This document shows, in pieces, positions 50,266-58,891 of a stretch of 64,000 nt of DNA (position 1 is its first letter; every line of letters begins with the position of its first letter). The translations under genes were made by a program, and so were the position numbers. The notes beneath the pieces are model-generated. The model was given only the letters and a program-made list of their open reading frames with translations. It had not been told where the DNA came from and did no database searches. This stretch comes from Lyngbya sp. CCAP 1446/10 (GTDB taxonomy: Bacteria; Cyanobacteriota; Cyanobacteriia; Cyanobacteriales; Microcoleaceae): positions 1 to 64,000 of the forward strand of contig NZ_JAIGNI010000007.1 of NCBI RefSeq assembly GCF_026130175.1, read 5' to 3'.

Positions 50266-51792
50266 ATGATTCGCCGCTATATTGCTAGCCTGACCACTAA
50301 CATCTTAAAACTTACCTGCGCCGCCGCAACCGCGATCGCCCTAACAGCCGGATGTTCGCAACCCAACCAGCCCAACAGCCCTAGGGCATCTAACACCACC
50401 GAACCGGCAGCCCTAGCGGAGCTGCCAAGCTCTGTGTTGGCTAAAAACCCCAAAAAAAACCAAAAAGCCCTCAGCGCTTCCTCCTGCACCCAAAACGACC
50501 CATTTGCGGAGTCAATTAACTTTGCCACCCAAGCTTCTAATTTAGCTCAATCTGCCAATTCAAAAGAAGAGTGGGACGAAGTAGCAGCCCTGTGGGTGCA
50601 AGCCGTCGCTTGGATGCAAGCAGTTCCCCCCGGCAGTCCCCGGCGGGCGTTTGCCGAGAAAAAAGTCATCGAGTACACGAAAAACCTGGTTTATTCCCAA
50701 CAGCAAGCGGGCGCAACCCGATCGCAAGCTAGTACAGTCAGCTTCAGCAGCGATTTACTCGACGAACAGCTAGAACTATACCTATCCTACGTTGCAGCCG
50801 TTGGCCCGCCAGATGTTTTGATTGTCGGTAGTTCCCGCGCCTTGCAAGGCGTCGATCCCAAACAGCTAAAACAAGCTTTAGCCGCGTCCGGGCGTCCGGG
50901 CTTAAAAATATTCAACTTTGCAATCAACGGCGCAACTGCCCAAGTAGTTGACTTTCAACTGCGGCGGCTTTTGAAGCCAGATTATTTGCCTCAAATGATT
51001 GTCTGGGCGGACGGTGTGCGCGCATTTAACAGCGGCCGGGACGATCGCACTTTTAATTCGATCGTCGATTCTGAAGGCAGCCAGCTTTTAGCAGCAGGCG
51101 TTCGTCCTCAACTCGTGTCTGATGAACCGAATGTGATTCCCCAGTGTTACAGATTCCCGCAGCCCTGCGCTAACAGCACTTTCCGCCGAGCACAGGCATC
51201 TGTCGATCAGCTTTCCAGGGGCGGGCAAGATGCCCACCCCACAGTCAAATTTATGTCTAGTGGAACGGGCATCTTGCCTGTTGCTAACAATGCAGCGCCA
51301 CCAACAACAGTAGCAATTAGACAAGTCAGCGAATTAGCAGATGCGATCGACTCTAACGGATTCATGTCTATGTCAGGCAGTTACAACCCCAACACCTATT
51401 ATCGACAACGGGCTTACGTTTCAGGTAAGTACGATCGCGACTACGAAGACTTCAACCTCAGCGGCCAACAAGCAACAGCCTTTAATTCAGTCGTAGCATT
51501 TACCAAAACTCGCAAAATCCCCCTAATTTTCGTCAATCTGCCCCTCACCGACGACTACTTAGATCCCACACGTCGATCGGCAGAACAGCAGTTTCGGCAG
51601 CGAATGCAGCAACTCTCGCGACAAAAAGGCTTCGCTTTCCGTGACTTCTCGCAGCGGTGGCCAGGCCGCAACGACTTTTTTTTCGATCCAAGCCACCTCA
51701 ACCGTCTTGGAGCGATCGCAGTTTCTCGCATCCTCGCAGCCGATTCCAGCATTGTCTGGCCCCGCCCCAAATCCCGGAGTATTGATGGCTGA
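50266..51792 (+). CDS. SGNH-hydrolase-like lipoprotein with a repeat-derived insert
   Basis: The 508-aa protein has a lipoprotein signal (CAAATAIALTAGCSQPN, lipobox LTAGC). An SGNH-type domain has GSSRALQGVD (block I Ser, about 190) and a late FFFDPSHLNRLGAIAVSRIL (Asp-His block V, about 470). Residues of about 316-345 (RGGQDAHPTVKF..GTGILPVAN) are the translation of the dispersed AGGCAAGATGCC repeat. It may act on acyl or carbamoyl groups of surface polymers in the periplasm, as for other SGNH genes downstream. Confidence 0.8.
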   Translation: MIRRYIASLTTNILKLTCAAATAIALTAGCSQPNQPNSPRASNTTEPAALAELPSSVLAKNPKKNQKALSASSCTQNDPFAESINFATQASNLAQSANSKEEWDEVAALWVQAVAWMQAVPPGSPRRAFAEKKVIEYTKNLVYSQQQAGATRSQASTVSFSSDLLDEQLELYLSYVAAVGPPDVLIVGSSRALQGVDPKQLKQALAASGRPGLKIFNFAINGATAQVVDFQLRRLLKPDYLPQMIVWADGVRAFNSGRDDRTFNSIVDSEGSQLLAAGVRPQLVSDEPNVIPQCYRFPQPCANSTFRRAQASVDQLSRGGQDAHPTVKFMSSGTGILPVANNAAPPTTVAIRQVSELADAIDSNGFMSMSGSYNPNTYYRQRAYVSGKYDRDYEDFNLSGQQATAFNSVVAFTKTRKIPLIFVNLPLTDDYLDPTRRSAEQQFRQRMQQLSRQKGFAFRDFSQRWPGRNDFFFDPSHLNRLGAIAVSRILAADSSIVWPRPKSRSIDG

Positions 51793-51913
51793 TGGGATTT
51801 TTCGATGACGAATGACTTATTATATAAGGGTTTGGAGCTTTCCTTCTTGGCAGTGCGAAATCCTTCGACTGAGCGCTAGCCGAAGTCTAAAATCTAAAAT
51901 CGACGGACTAATT

Positions 51914-52834
51914 GTGCAACTAAAACAAGTAATTATCGCCCACAAAGCCAGAGACATCCTCAGCCAGCGGTGGGCAGAACAATGTGCCCGCCAGTTAGAA
52001 AGTCGCGGATGTCAAGTTTTAATGGGCCCCAGCGGCCCAAAAGATAACCCATATCCAGTATTTTTAGCTTCTAGTAACAGCCCTATCGATCTAGCAGTAG
52101 TCCTCGGTGGCGACGGTACAGCCCTGGCGGCAGCGCGGAATTTGGCTGCTGACGGTATCCCGATTTTGGCGGCGAATGTGGGGGGACATCTGGGTTTTTT
52201 AACCGAGTCTTTTGAGGATTTCCAAAATACTGAGGAGATTTGGGACAGACTAGCCGAAGATAGGTATGCTGTGCAGAAGCGGATGATGTTGCAGGCGACG
52301 GTTTTTGAGGGAAACAGAACTAATCTGGAACCGGAGAGCGATCGATTTTTGGCACTGAATGAAATGTGTGTCAAACCCGCTTCTGCCGATCGAATGCCGA
52401 GCTGTATTCTAGAAATGGAAGTTGACGGCGAAGTCGTCGATCAATACCAAGGCGACGGCTTAATTGTGGCAACTCCCACAGGTTCAACTTGCTACACCGC
52501 CTCCGCCCACGGGCCGATTATTCATCCAGGGATGAATGCGATCGCAGTTACTCCGATTTGCCCTTTAAGCTTATCCAGTCGGGCTGTAGTTTTACCACCC
52601 GGTTCAGTCGTCAGCATTTGGCCCTTAGCAGATTACGAACTCAGCACAAAACTCTGGATGGACGGCGTTTTAGGTACAGCAATTTGGCCCGGACAGCGCG
52701 TAGACGTGCGGATGGCAGACTGCGAAGCCAAGTTTATCATTTTGCGAGAAAACTATTCTTATTACGGCACTTTGAGGGAAAAACTTCAATGGGCAGGAGC
52801 CCGAATTAAGTACAGCAACAATCACCGCAATTAA
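51914..52834 (+). CDS. nadK: NAD kinase
   Basis: I start at GTG 51914 (VQLKQVIIAHKARDILSQRWAE), giving 306 aa, the usual length. The longer frame from 51812 adds residues without family character. Motifs: VVLGGDGTALAAARNLA (GGDGT), NVGGHLGFLTE, and GDGLIVATPTGSTCYTASAHGPIIHP. The enzyme phosphorylates NAD to NADP in the cytoplasm. Cyanobacteria carry two NAD kinases; which type this is was not decided. Confidence 0.92.
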   Translation: MQLKQVIIAHKARDILSQRWAEQCARQLESRGCQVLMGPSGPKDNPYPVFLASSNSPIDLAVVLGGDGTALAAARNLAADGIPILAANVGGHLGFLTESFEDFQNTEEIWDRLAEDRYAVQKRMMLQATVFEGNRTNLEPESDRFLALNEMCVKPASADRMPSCILEMEVDGEVVDQYQGDGLIVATPTGSTCYTASAHGPIIHPGMNAIAVTPICPLSLSSRAVVLPPGSVVSIWPLADYELSTKLWMDGVLGTAIWPGQRVDVRMADCEAKFIILRENYSYYGTLREKLQWAGARIKYSNNHRN

Positions 52835-53001
52835 TCTACATTAATGTAGCGGCGGGTTTAGCGACAATCGATCGCATCTCAACCAATAACTTCATTCAAA
52901 ACCCGCCCCCACCCCACTATCAAATATTCTGCGACTTACAAAAACCCGCCCTCACCCAACTCTGTTAAGATCTCTCAATATCTTGACAAGCAGCCCGATC
53001 C

Positions 53002-53487
53002 ATGCAGACTATTAAAAAATCAACCAGACCTTTCAACTCTCAAGATACATATCCCTGTCCCGTCTGTCGCACCGGTGAAATTGCTACCATGCCGATGATG
53101 GAAGCCCTAGCTTGCAACTTCTGCCAGCACATTTTTACCGCCAACGAAGAAAGGCAATCGCTCAAAATGGCCGATCGCCAGCCGCCGGTAACTTGGCACT
53201 GGAATGGCAAAAAATGGATAGGAGCACACCTCGAAGGCGTAGAATTCGGATGGCCTTATTTTGCCGCAGCGATCGGTCTCATCTTCCTTCCCACCATCTT
53301 GCTCGGACTTTCCGCTTACTACTTTCCTCCGGTTCCCGGCAGCCGCTTGTCGTGGCTGCCTGCAGCTTGGACTGGTTTAGCCTTTTTGTCCCATTTAGGC
53401 ATAGTGCTGTGGTTGGTAGGCGAATTTTATCAATTCCCCGCGGCCACTTATTTAAGAGCTTGGGGGCGCAGGATTCGCAGGCGCTAG
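53002..53487 (+). CDS. zinc-ribbon membrane protein, unknown function
   Basis: The 161-aa protein has an N-terminal zinc ribbon (YPCPVCRTGEIATMPMMEALACNFCQHIF, two CxxC pairs at about 18-21 and 38-41), then WHWNGKKWIGAHLEGVEFGW. Two membrane segments follow (about 88-110 and 122-145). It probably sits in a membrane with the ribbon in the cytoplasm. The role is unknown. Confidence 0.75.
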   Translation: MQTIKKSTRPFNSQDTYPCPVCRTGEIATMPMMEALACNFCQHIFTANEERQSLKMADRQPPVTWHWNGKKWIGAHLEGVEFGWPYFAAAIGLIFLPTILLGLSAYYFPPVPGSRLSWLPAAWTGLAFLSHLGIVLWLVGEFYQFPAATYLRAWGRRIRRR

Positions 53488-53648
53488 CTGGTTGGTGTCA
53501 GACGGTTGAGGGGCCGCGCACCGAGATTTATTGCGGTAAAGTTAGAGGCGATCGCAAAACTCAACTCCAAATCAGCGCCACTAAAGCTATAATCATTTGC
53601 TATTCTAAATACTCAGATACGAGCGCATAGCGATTTGTGAGGAGACGG

Positions 53649-55619
53649 ATGAACATACTTGGAATCTCGGCGTACTACCATGACAGCGCCGCAGCCTTAA
53701 TTTGCGATGGAGAAATTATCGCCGCAGCGCAGGAAGAAAGATTTTCCCGCAAAAAGCACGACGCCAGATTTCCCAAGAATGCGATCGCCTATTGCCTAAA
53801 AGAAGCGAACATAGAATTACGGGAAGTCGATCGCATAGTCTTTTACGACAAACCATTAATCAAATTCGAGCGCCTTCTCGAAACCTACTTAGCCTACGCA
53901 CCCCAAGGTTTTCGCTCTTTCCTAACCGCCATGCCCATATGGCTGAAAGAAAAGCTTTACCTCAAAACCATGCTCAAAAGAGATTTAGCAGAAATAGCAA
54001 ACTGCAAAACCAATAAACTGCCACCTCTGCTATTTACCGAGCACCACCAATCCCACGCAGCCTCAGCATTTTTCCCCAGCCCATTCCAAAAAGCCGCCGT
54101 TTTGTGTCTCGACGGCGTAGGCGAGTGGGCCACAACCTCCGTTTGGCTGGGAGACGGCAACCAACTAACACCTCAGTGGGAAATCGATTTTCCCCACTCC
54201 CTAGGTTTGCTTTATTCAGCTTTCACCTACTACACAGGCTTCAAAGTCAACTCTGGTGAATACAAACTCATGGGTTTAGCGCCCTACGGCGAACCCAAGT
54301 ATGTAGACAAAATTCTCACCCATTTGATGGATCTCAAAGATGACGGAACTTTCCGTTTAAACATGGATTATTTCAACTACACAGTTGGCTTAACCATGAC
54401 AAATAAGAAGTTTGACGAACTGTTTGAAGGGCCGCCGCGTCAAGGTGAAGGACAACTGACTCAGCGGGAAATGGACATTGCAGCTTCCATTCAAGTTGTT
54501 ACCGAAGAAGTTGTTTTGCGGCTTTGCAGAACAGTTAAAAAAGAATTGGATGTCGATTATCTTTGTCTCGCGGGCGGCGTTGCTCTCAACTGCGTTGCTA
54601 ACGGCCGACTTTTGCGGGAAGGTATTTTCAAAGATATTTGGATTCAACCGGCAGCGGGAGATGCTGGCGGTGCTTTGGGCGCGGCTTTGGCGATTTGGTA
54701 TCAGTATTGCGAACAAACTCGCACTGTGGGCGACGAGTTACCTGTCGCAAATAATCTCAAACAAGAGAGGAGTGAAGTCCTTACTACGAACGAGGAGAGG
54801 ACTGAAGTCCTCACTACAAGCCAAGCTGTCGCAACAGTGGCGAAGTCGGTGGCTCATTTAACTTGTCACGACAAAATGCGCGGTTCCTATTTGGGGCCAA
54901 GGTTTACTGACGCAGAAATTCTTGAATATTTGGATGCTGTCAAAGCTAGCTATCACCGATTGGACGATGCCGAATTGATGCCGCAGTTGGCAGAAATTTT
55001 GGCACAGGGAAATGTCGTCGGATGGTTCCAAGGGCGGATGGAATTTGGGCCGCGGGCTCTGGGCGGGCGATCGATTATTGGCGATCCACGCAATGCTAAA
55101 ATGCAGTCTGTGATGAACCTGAAAATCAAATATCGGGAATCATTTCGACCTTTTGCACCCTCAATCTTAGCTGAACGAGTTGCGGATTATTTCGAAATTG
55201 ACCATTCCAGCCCTTATATGCTATTGGTTGCTCCAGTCAAAGGCAGTCTCCGCATTCCCATGACAGCGGAACAAGAACAGTTGTTTGGCATTGAAAAGCT
55301 TAACATTCCGCGATCGGAAATTCCGTCTGTTACCCACGTCGATTACTCGGCTCGCATCCAAACAGTTCACAAAGAAACCAATCCTCGGTACTATGACTTA
55401 ATCAGTCACTTTGAAGAGCGATCGGGATGTTCGATTCTGGTAAATACTTCTTTCAACGTCCGAGGCGAACCCATTGTTTGCACTCCCGAAGATGCTTACC
55501 GCTGTTTCATGCGAACCGAAATGGATTATCTGGTTTTAGAGAATTTCTTAATTCCTAAATCAGAACAAATTCCTTGGAAACAAGATGATGCTTGGAAAAA
55601 TGAATTTGAACTAGATTAG
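53649..55619 (+). CDS. carbamoyltransferase (NodU/CmcH family)
   Basis: ATG 53649 follows GAGGAGACGG and gives 656 aa. The N-terminal YrdC/Kae1-like fold has NILGISAYYHDSAAALI and HHQSHAASAFF (metal His), CLDGVGEW and SGEYKLMGLAPYGEP. The C-terminal domain has GRMEFGPRALGGRSIIGDPR and FRPFAPSIL. These enzymes transfer carbamoyl from carbamoyl phosphate to a hydroxyl of a sugar or natural product. Residues of about 377-395 (QERSEVLTTNEERTEVLTTS) are coded by a dispersed GAGGACT-type repeat. SxtJ and DUF5989 genes follow. Confidence 0.92.
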   Translation: MNILGISAYYHDSAAALICDGEIIAAAQEERFSRKKHDARFPKNAIAYCLKEANIELREVDRIVFYDKPLIKFERLLETYLAYAPQGFRSFLTAMPIWLKEKLYLKTMLKRDLAEIANCKTNKLPPLLFTEHHQSHAASAFFPSPFQKAAVLCLDGVGEWATTSVWLGDGNQLTPQWEIDFPHSLGLLYSAFTYYTGFKVNSGEYKLMGLAPYGEPKYVDKILTHLMDLKDDGTFRLNMDYFNYTVGLTMTNKKFDELFEGPPRQGEGQLTQREMDIAASIQVVTEEVVLRLCRTVKKELDVDYLCLAGGVALNCVANGRLLREGIFKDIWIQPAAGDAGGALGAALAIWYQYCEQTRTVGDELPVANNLKQERSEVLTTNEERTEVLTTSQAVATVAKSVAHLTCHDKMRGSYLGPRFTDAEILEYLDAVKASYHRLDDAELMPQLAEILAQGNVVGWFQGRMEFGPRALGGRSIIGDPRNAKMQSVMNLKIKYRESFRPFAPSILAERVADYFEIDHSSPYMLLVAPVKGSLRIPMTAEQEQLFGIEKLNIPRSEIPSVTHVDYSARIQTVHKETNPRYYDLISHFEERSGCSILVNTSFNVRGEPIVCTPEDAYRCFMRTEMDYLVLENFLIPKSEQIPWKQDDAWKNEFELD

Positions 55620-55654
55620 TCAGTTGGCAGTTGACAGTTGTCATTAGCTGAAAT

Positions 55655-55732
55655 TCTTCCTTCTTCCCTCTTCCTTCTTCCCTCTTCCCTCTTCCTTCTT
55701 CCCTCTTCCTTCTTCCTTCTTCCTTCTTCCTT
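55655..55732. repeat. 7-bp tandem repeat tract (CTTCCCT/CTTCTTC)n
   Basis: About ten CTTCCCT and CTTCTTC-type units lie directly before the SxtJ start codon. Confidence 0.9.
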
Positions 55733-55736
55733 CACA

Positions 55737-56144
55737 ATGAGCGACGAAATAAAAAAACTCGATCAAAAAGGCTTGCGCGATTTCGGGCTGCTAATTGGCG
55801 GCTTAATTGCACTGCTGTTCGGTTTAGCAGTACCTTTACTGCGGCGGCATTCTATACCTTGGTGGCCTTGGGCAATCGGCGCAGTCCTAGTTGTGCTAGC
55901 ATTAGTTGCACCGAAATCGTTGAATCCCGTTTATCACGCATGGATGCGGTTTGGACTGACTCTCAATAAGATCGAAACGCCGATTATTTTGGGGATAGTT
56001 TTTTACCTGATAATTTGGCCGATGGGATTTATTAAAAGCCTGTTTGGTGAAGATGCGATGCGGCGCAAACTTAATCCTAAAATGGATACTTACCGCGTCG
56101 CAAGTAAAGCAAGAACAAAAGTTAGTATGGAGCGTCCTTTCTAA
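55737..56144 (+). CDS. SxtJ-family membrane protein
   Basis: From ATG 55737 the protein has 135 aa: SDEIKKLDQKGLRDFGLLIGGLIALLFGLAVPLL, WWPWAIGAVLVVLALVAPKSLNPVYHAWMRFG and ETPIILGIVFYLIIWPMGFIKSLFGEDAMRRKL, with three membrane segments. SxtJ-like proteins accompany NodU/CmcH carbamoyltransferases (as in sxtI-sxtJ-sxtK). They probably anchor or assist the transferase. The upstream frame part is translated heptamer repeat and was excluded. Confidence 0.85.
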   Translation: MSDEIKKLDQKGLRDFGLLIGGLIALLFGLAVPLLRRHSIPWWPWAIGAVLVVLALVAPKSLNPVYHAWMRFGLTLNKIETPIILGIVFYLIIWPMGFIKSLFGEDAMRRKLNPKMDTYRVASKARTKVSMERPF

Positions 56145-56309
56145 GTGTTTGAATCAACAATAGACTTTCTTAAAGATTTGTGGGCGTTTATGAAGGAACG
56201 CCAAAAATATTGGCTGCTACCGTTAATTGTGACTTTAGTCTTTTTGGGAGCTTTGATTGTATTAAGTCAGGGTTCTGTGATTGCTCCGTTTATTTACACG
56301 TTGTTTTGA
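56145..56309 (+). CDS. DUF5989/SxtK-like small membrane protein
   Basis: A 54-aa protein starts at GTG 56145, immediately after the SxtJ stop, and ends at TGA 56309. It reads VFESTIDFLKDLWAFMKERQ followed by KYWLLPLIVTLVFLGALIVL and SQGSVIAPFIYTLF. The pattern LWxFxxExxKxWLLPxxxxxxxxGxLIVLxQGSxxAPFIYTLF is the DUF5989 family, the usual third member after SxtJ. It has one membrane segment. Confidence 0.85.
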   Translation: MFESTIDFLKDLWAFMKERQKYWLLPLIVTLVFLGALIVLSQGSVIAPFIYTLF

Positions 56310-56313
56310 AAGA

Positions 56314-57546
56314 ATGAGCAAGTTGAAAAATTTGGGTGTCAATTTAGGTTTGACACTCGGCGGTTTGTTGATGGGAGTGATAATTGGTGAAGTTGGATTG
56401 CGAGTTGCTAGATTTGAGGGTTATCCAAAAATTCCTGATGTCGCAGACTCTGCACCCACAGGTTTCCACACTGCCGATCGCGATCTGGGTTGGAAGCTCA
56501 AACCCGGTGTGTCGGGCGAGTGGAACGGCGAAGGTAAGAGTTTTGTGCAGGTGAATAGTGAGGGTTTGCGCGATCGCGAACACACAAAAGCCAAACCTCC
56601 CAACACTCTCCGAATCGCAGTTTTAGGCGATTCTTTCACCGAAGCAATTCACGTACCAGTCGAACAAACTTTCTGGTCAAAATTGGAGCGAAAACTAGGC
56701 AACTGCGAGGCTGTTAAGGGACGCAAAAATGTTGAAGTCATCAATTTCGGCGTGCAGGGTTACGGTAATGCTCAAGAATTGATAATGCTGCAAAAAAAAG
56801 TATGGGATTACAATCCTGATATTGTAATTCTTGCCTTTTTTATTGGCAATGATGTAATTAACAATTCCCCCAAACTAGAATACGACCACTATCGACCATT
56901 TTTTGTGTATAATGCTAGCGGCAAGTTAGTACCGGATATGTCTTTTCGCAATTTAGCACCGATCGACCGCAACGCAAGAGCCGTTTCATTCGTAGATAGA
57001 TTGCCCAGTTTTCTCGTCAACAATTCGCGCATTTTGCAGGTCATCAAAAAAATTGATTTAGACCAGAAAAAGTTGCAGTTATCTGCGGATTTTACCGCTT
57101 TGAGTACCAAAAACTTCATTCCACCTCAAGATGCAGCTTGGCAAGATGCCTGGAAGGTGACAGAAGGTTTGATTGTGGAGATTCGCAATGAAGTCGTGCA
57201 GAAAAATGCTGATTTCTTACTTGTGACGATCGGCACTCCGATGCAAGTCGATCGCGATCCGGCTAAGCGGCAAAAGTTTATGCAGGAGTACAACATTCAG
57301 GATTTATTTTATCCCGATCGGCGGCTGGAAAAATTGGGCGCGCGCGAGGGTTTTAGGGTACTGAATTTATCCGAACAGTTCCAAGGTTATACTGAAAAAT
57401 TTCAAGTGTGCGCCCACGGTTTTGAGAATTCTGTACCCTGTGGGGGTCACTGGAACGAACTGGGACACCGGCTGGGCAGCATCCTGATCGATCGCAATTT
57501 GTGCGAAAACCTGAAGCAGTCTCAAGCCCCCAAAAAACAACCCTAA
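56314..57546 (+). CDS. membrane-anchored SGNH hydrolase
   Basis: From ATG 56314 the protein has 410 aa with an N-terminal membrane anchor (LGVNLGLTLGGLLMGVIIGEVGLRV). SGNH blocks: IAVLGDSFTEAIHV (Ser, block I), INFGVQGYGNAQELI (Gly), FFIGNDVIN (Asn), and GGHWNELGHRLGS (His). It is probably a periplasmic esterase or O-acyltransferase partner. It starts 4 bp after the DUF5989 gene, so it belongs to the carbamoyltransferase operon. Confidence 0.88.
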   Translation: MSKLKNLGVNLGLTLGGLLMGVIIGEVGLRVARFEGYPKIPDVADSAPTGFHTADRDLGWKLKPGVSGEWNGEGKSFVQVNSEGLRDREHTKAKPPNTLRIAVLGDSFTEAIHVPVEQTFWSKLERKLGNCEAVKGRKNVEVINFGVQGYGNAQELIMLQKKVWDYNPDIVILAFFIGNDVINNSPKLEYDHYRPFFVYNASGKLVPDMSFRNLAPIDRNARAVSFVDRLPSFLVNNSRILQVIKKIDLDQKKLQLSADFTALSTKNFIPPQDAAWQDAWKVTEGLIVEIRNEVVQKNADFLLVTIGTPMQVDRDPAKRQKFMQEYNIQDLFYPDRRLEKLGAREGFRVLNLSEQFQGYTEKFQVCAHGFENSVPCGGHWNELGHRLGSILIDRNLCENLKQSQAPKKQP

Positions 57547-57559
57547 TCATTCAAATTTC

Positions 57560-58885
57560 ATGAAAGACTCAACCTCGTTCCAAAAAGGCAAAAATATATT
57601 AACTTTAATCGCTATCAATTTGGCGATCGCCTTTATTTGCCTGGAAGCTTTATCGCTAGCTTTTTATTTTATCAATCAAAAGCAGTTTTTTTATACCAGA
57701 ACCAAAGGTAAAGAAAAAGTAGTAGAAGACATTGAAAGGATCGGAATTAGACTAGATGAATCTATCGTAGAAAGACTGCACCCGTTTTTTGGCTACGTGC
57801 TCAAACAAGGTGCTTTTCCCAATGAAAAATTAAAATTAAAAGTCAACAAAGAAGGCTTTTATTCCCTCTACGAATATCCGTTTATTAAAAGTAATAAAAA
57901 TCAATTGATCGTAGGAATTTTCGGCGGTTCTGTTGCTAACAACTTTGCCGTAGATGAATACATCACTCAAAGATTTTCTAAAAAGTTAAAGAGTTATCCA
58001 GAATTCGCCAACAAAGAAATTGTAATTTTAAATTTCTGTAACGGCGGCTACAAACAACCCCAACAATTATTGATTTTAAATTACTTTCTGGCCTTGGGTC
58101 AAGATTTAGATTTAGCCATCAATATTGACGGTTTTAACGAAGTAGCACTGTCAAATTTAAACAACAAAGCCGGATTAGAAATAGGAATGCCCAGCGTTCA
58201 GCACGTAAAGCCACTGACGAGTTTAGCCAATAACAACTTGTCGCCGGAAGCAATGAGTTCGATCGTGCAAATTAGCGAAACTAAAAAACAGTTGAAAGCA
58301 GGTATTGACAAATTGCAAACTTGTCAGCTTGCTTTGTGTCACGCTATCACCTCGCTAGAGGTGAAACAATTAATCAACAATTACCAGCAAGCCATTGTCA
58401 AGTATGACCGGCAAGTCAAACAATCCAACCCAGACACGGCAAATAGCGATATAGTATACCTTCCCAAAGCTGACTCTGTTTTGCCGGATCGCGCTGCTTT
58501 TGATGAAATAGCATCGATGTGGTACGAATCGTCGATCGCGATGAATCAAATTTTATCAAGTAGAAAAATTAAGTATTTTCACTTTATCCAGCCCAACCAA
58601 TATTATCAAACTAAACGAACCTTTACCGCCAAGGAGAATGAAATCGCGATCGACAAGAATAGTCCTTACATTGAAGGGGTGAAAAAAGGTTATCCCGTAC
58701 TGTTGTCAAAAGTCAATGATTTGCAAAAAGCTGGGGTTAATGTTTTTAACGGCGTGAATATTTTGGACAATACAAAAGAGACGGTTTACAAAGATGGCTG
58801 CTGCCACTACAATTCAGTGGGACAGGAAGTATTGAACGATTATGTTTCCAGTTCGGTGATTAAAGTAGTAAGAAAGTCTAAATAA
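57560..58885 (+). CDS. SGNH-like membrane-anchored protein, paralog A
   Basis: The 441-aa protein has an N-terminal anchor (ILTLIAINLAIAFICLEALSLAFYFI) and a domain with GIFGGSVANNFAVDEYITQRFSKKL (block I-like, GGSVA in place of GDSxT), NFCNGGYKQPQQLLILNYFLALGQDLDLAINIDGFNEVAL and a late CCHYNSVGQEVLNDYV (His region). It is closely related to the next gene along its whole length. It probably modifies or recognises the product of this cluster. The operon continues with 13-bp spacing from the previous gene. Confidence 0.8.
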   Translation: MKDSTSFQKGKNILTLIAINLAIAFICLEALSLAFYFINQKQFFYTRTKGKEKVVEDIERIGIRLDESIVERLHPFFGYVLKQGAFPNEKLKLKVNKEGFYSLYEYPFIKSNKNQLIVGIFGGSVANNFAVDEYITQRFSKKLKSYPEFANKEIVILNFCNGGYKQPQQLLILNYFLALGQDLDLAINIDGFNEVALSNLNNKAGLEIGMPSVQHVKPLTSLANNNLSPEAMSSIVQISETKKQLKAGIDKLQTCQLALCHAITSLEVKQLINNYQQAIVKYDRQVKQSNPDTANSDIVYLPKADSVLPDRAAFDEIASMWYESSIAMNQILSSRKIKYFHFIQPNQYYQTKRTFTAKENEIAIDKNSPYIEGVKKGYPVLLSKVNDLQKAGVNVFNGVNILDNTKETVYKDGCCHYNSVGQEVLNDYVSSSVIKVVRKSK

Positions 58886-58891
58886 ATATTT

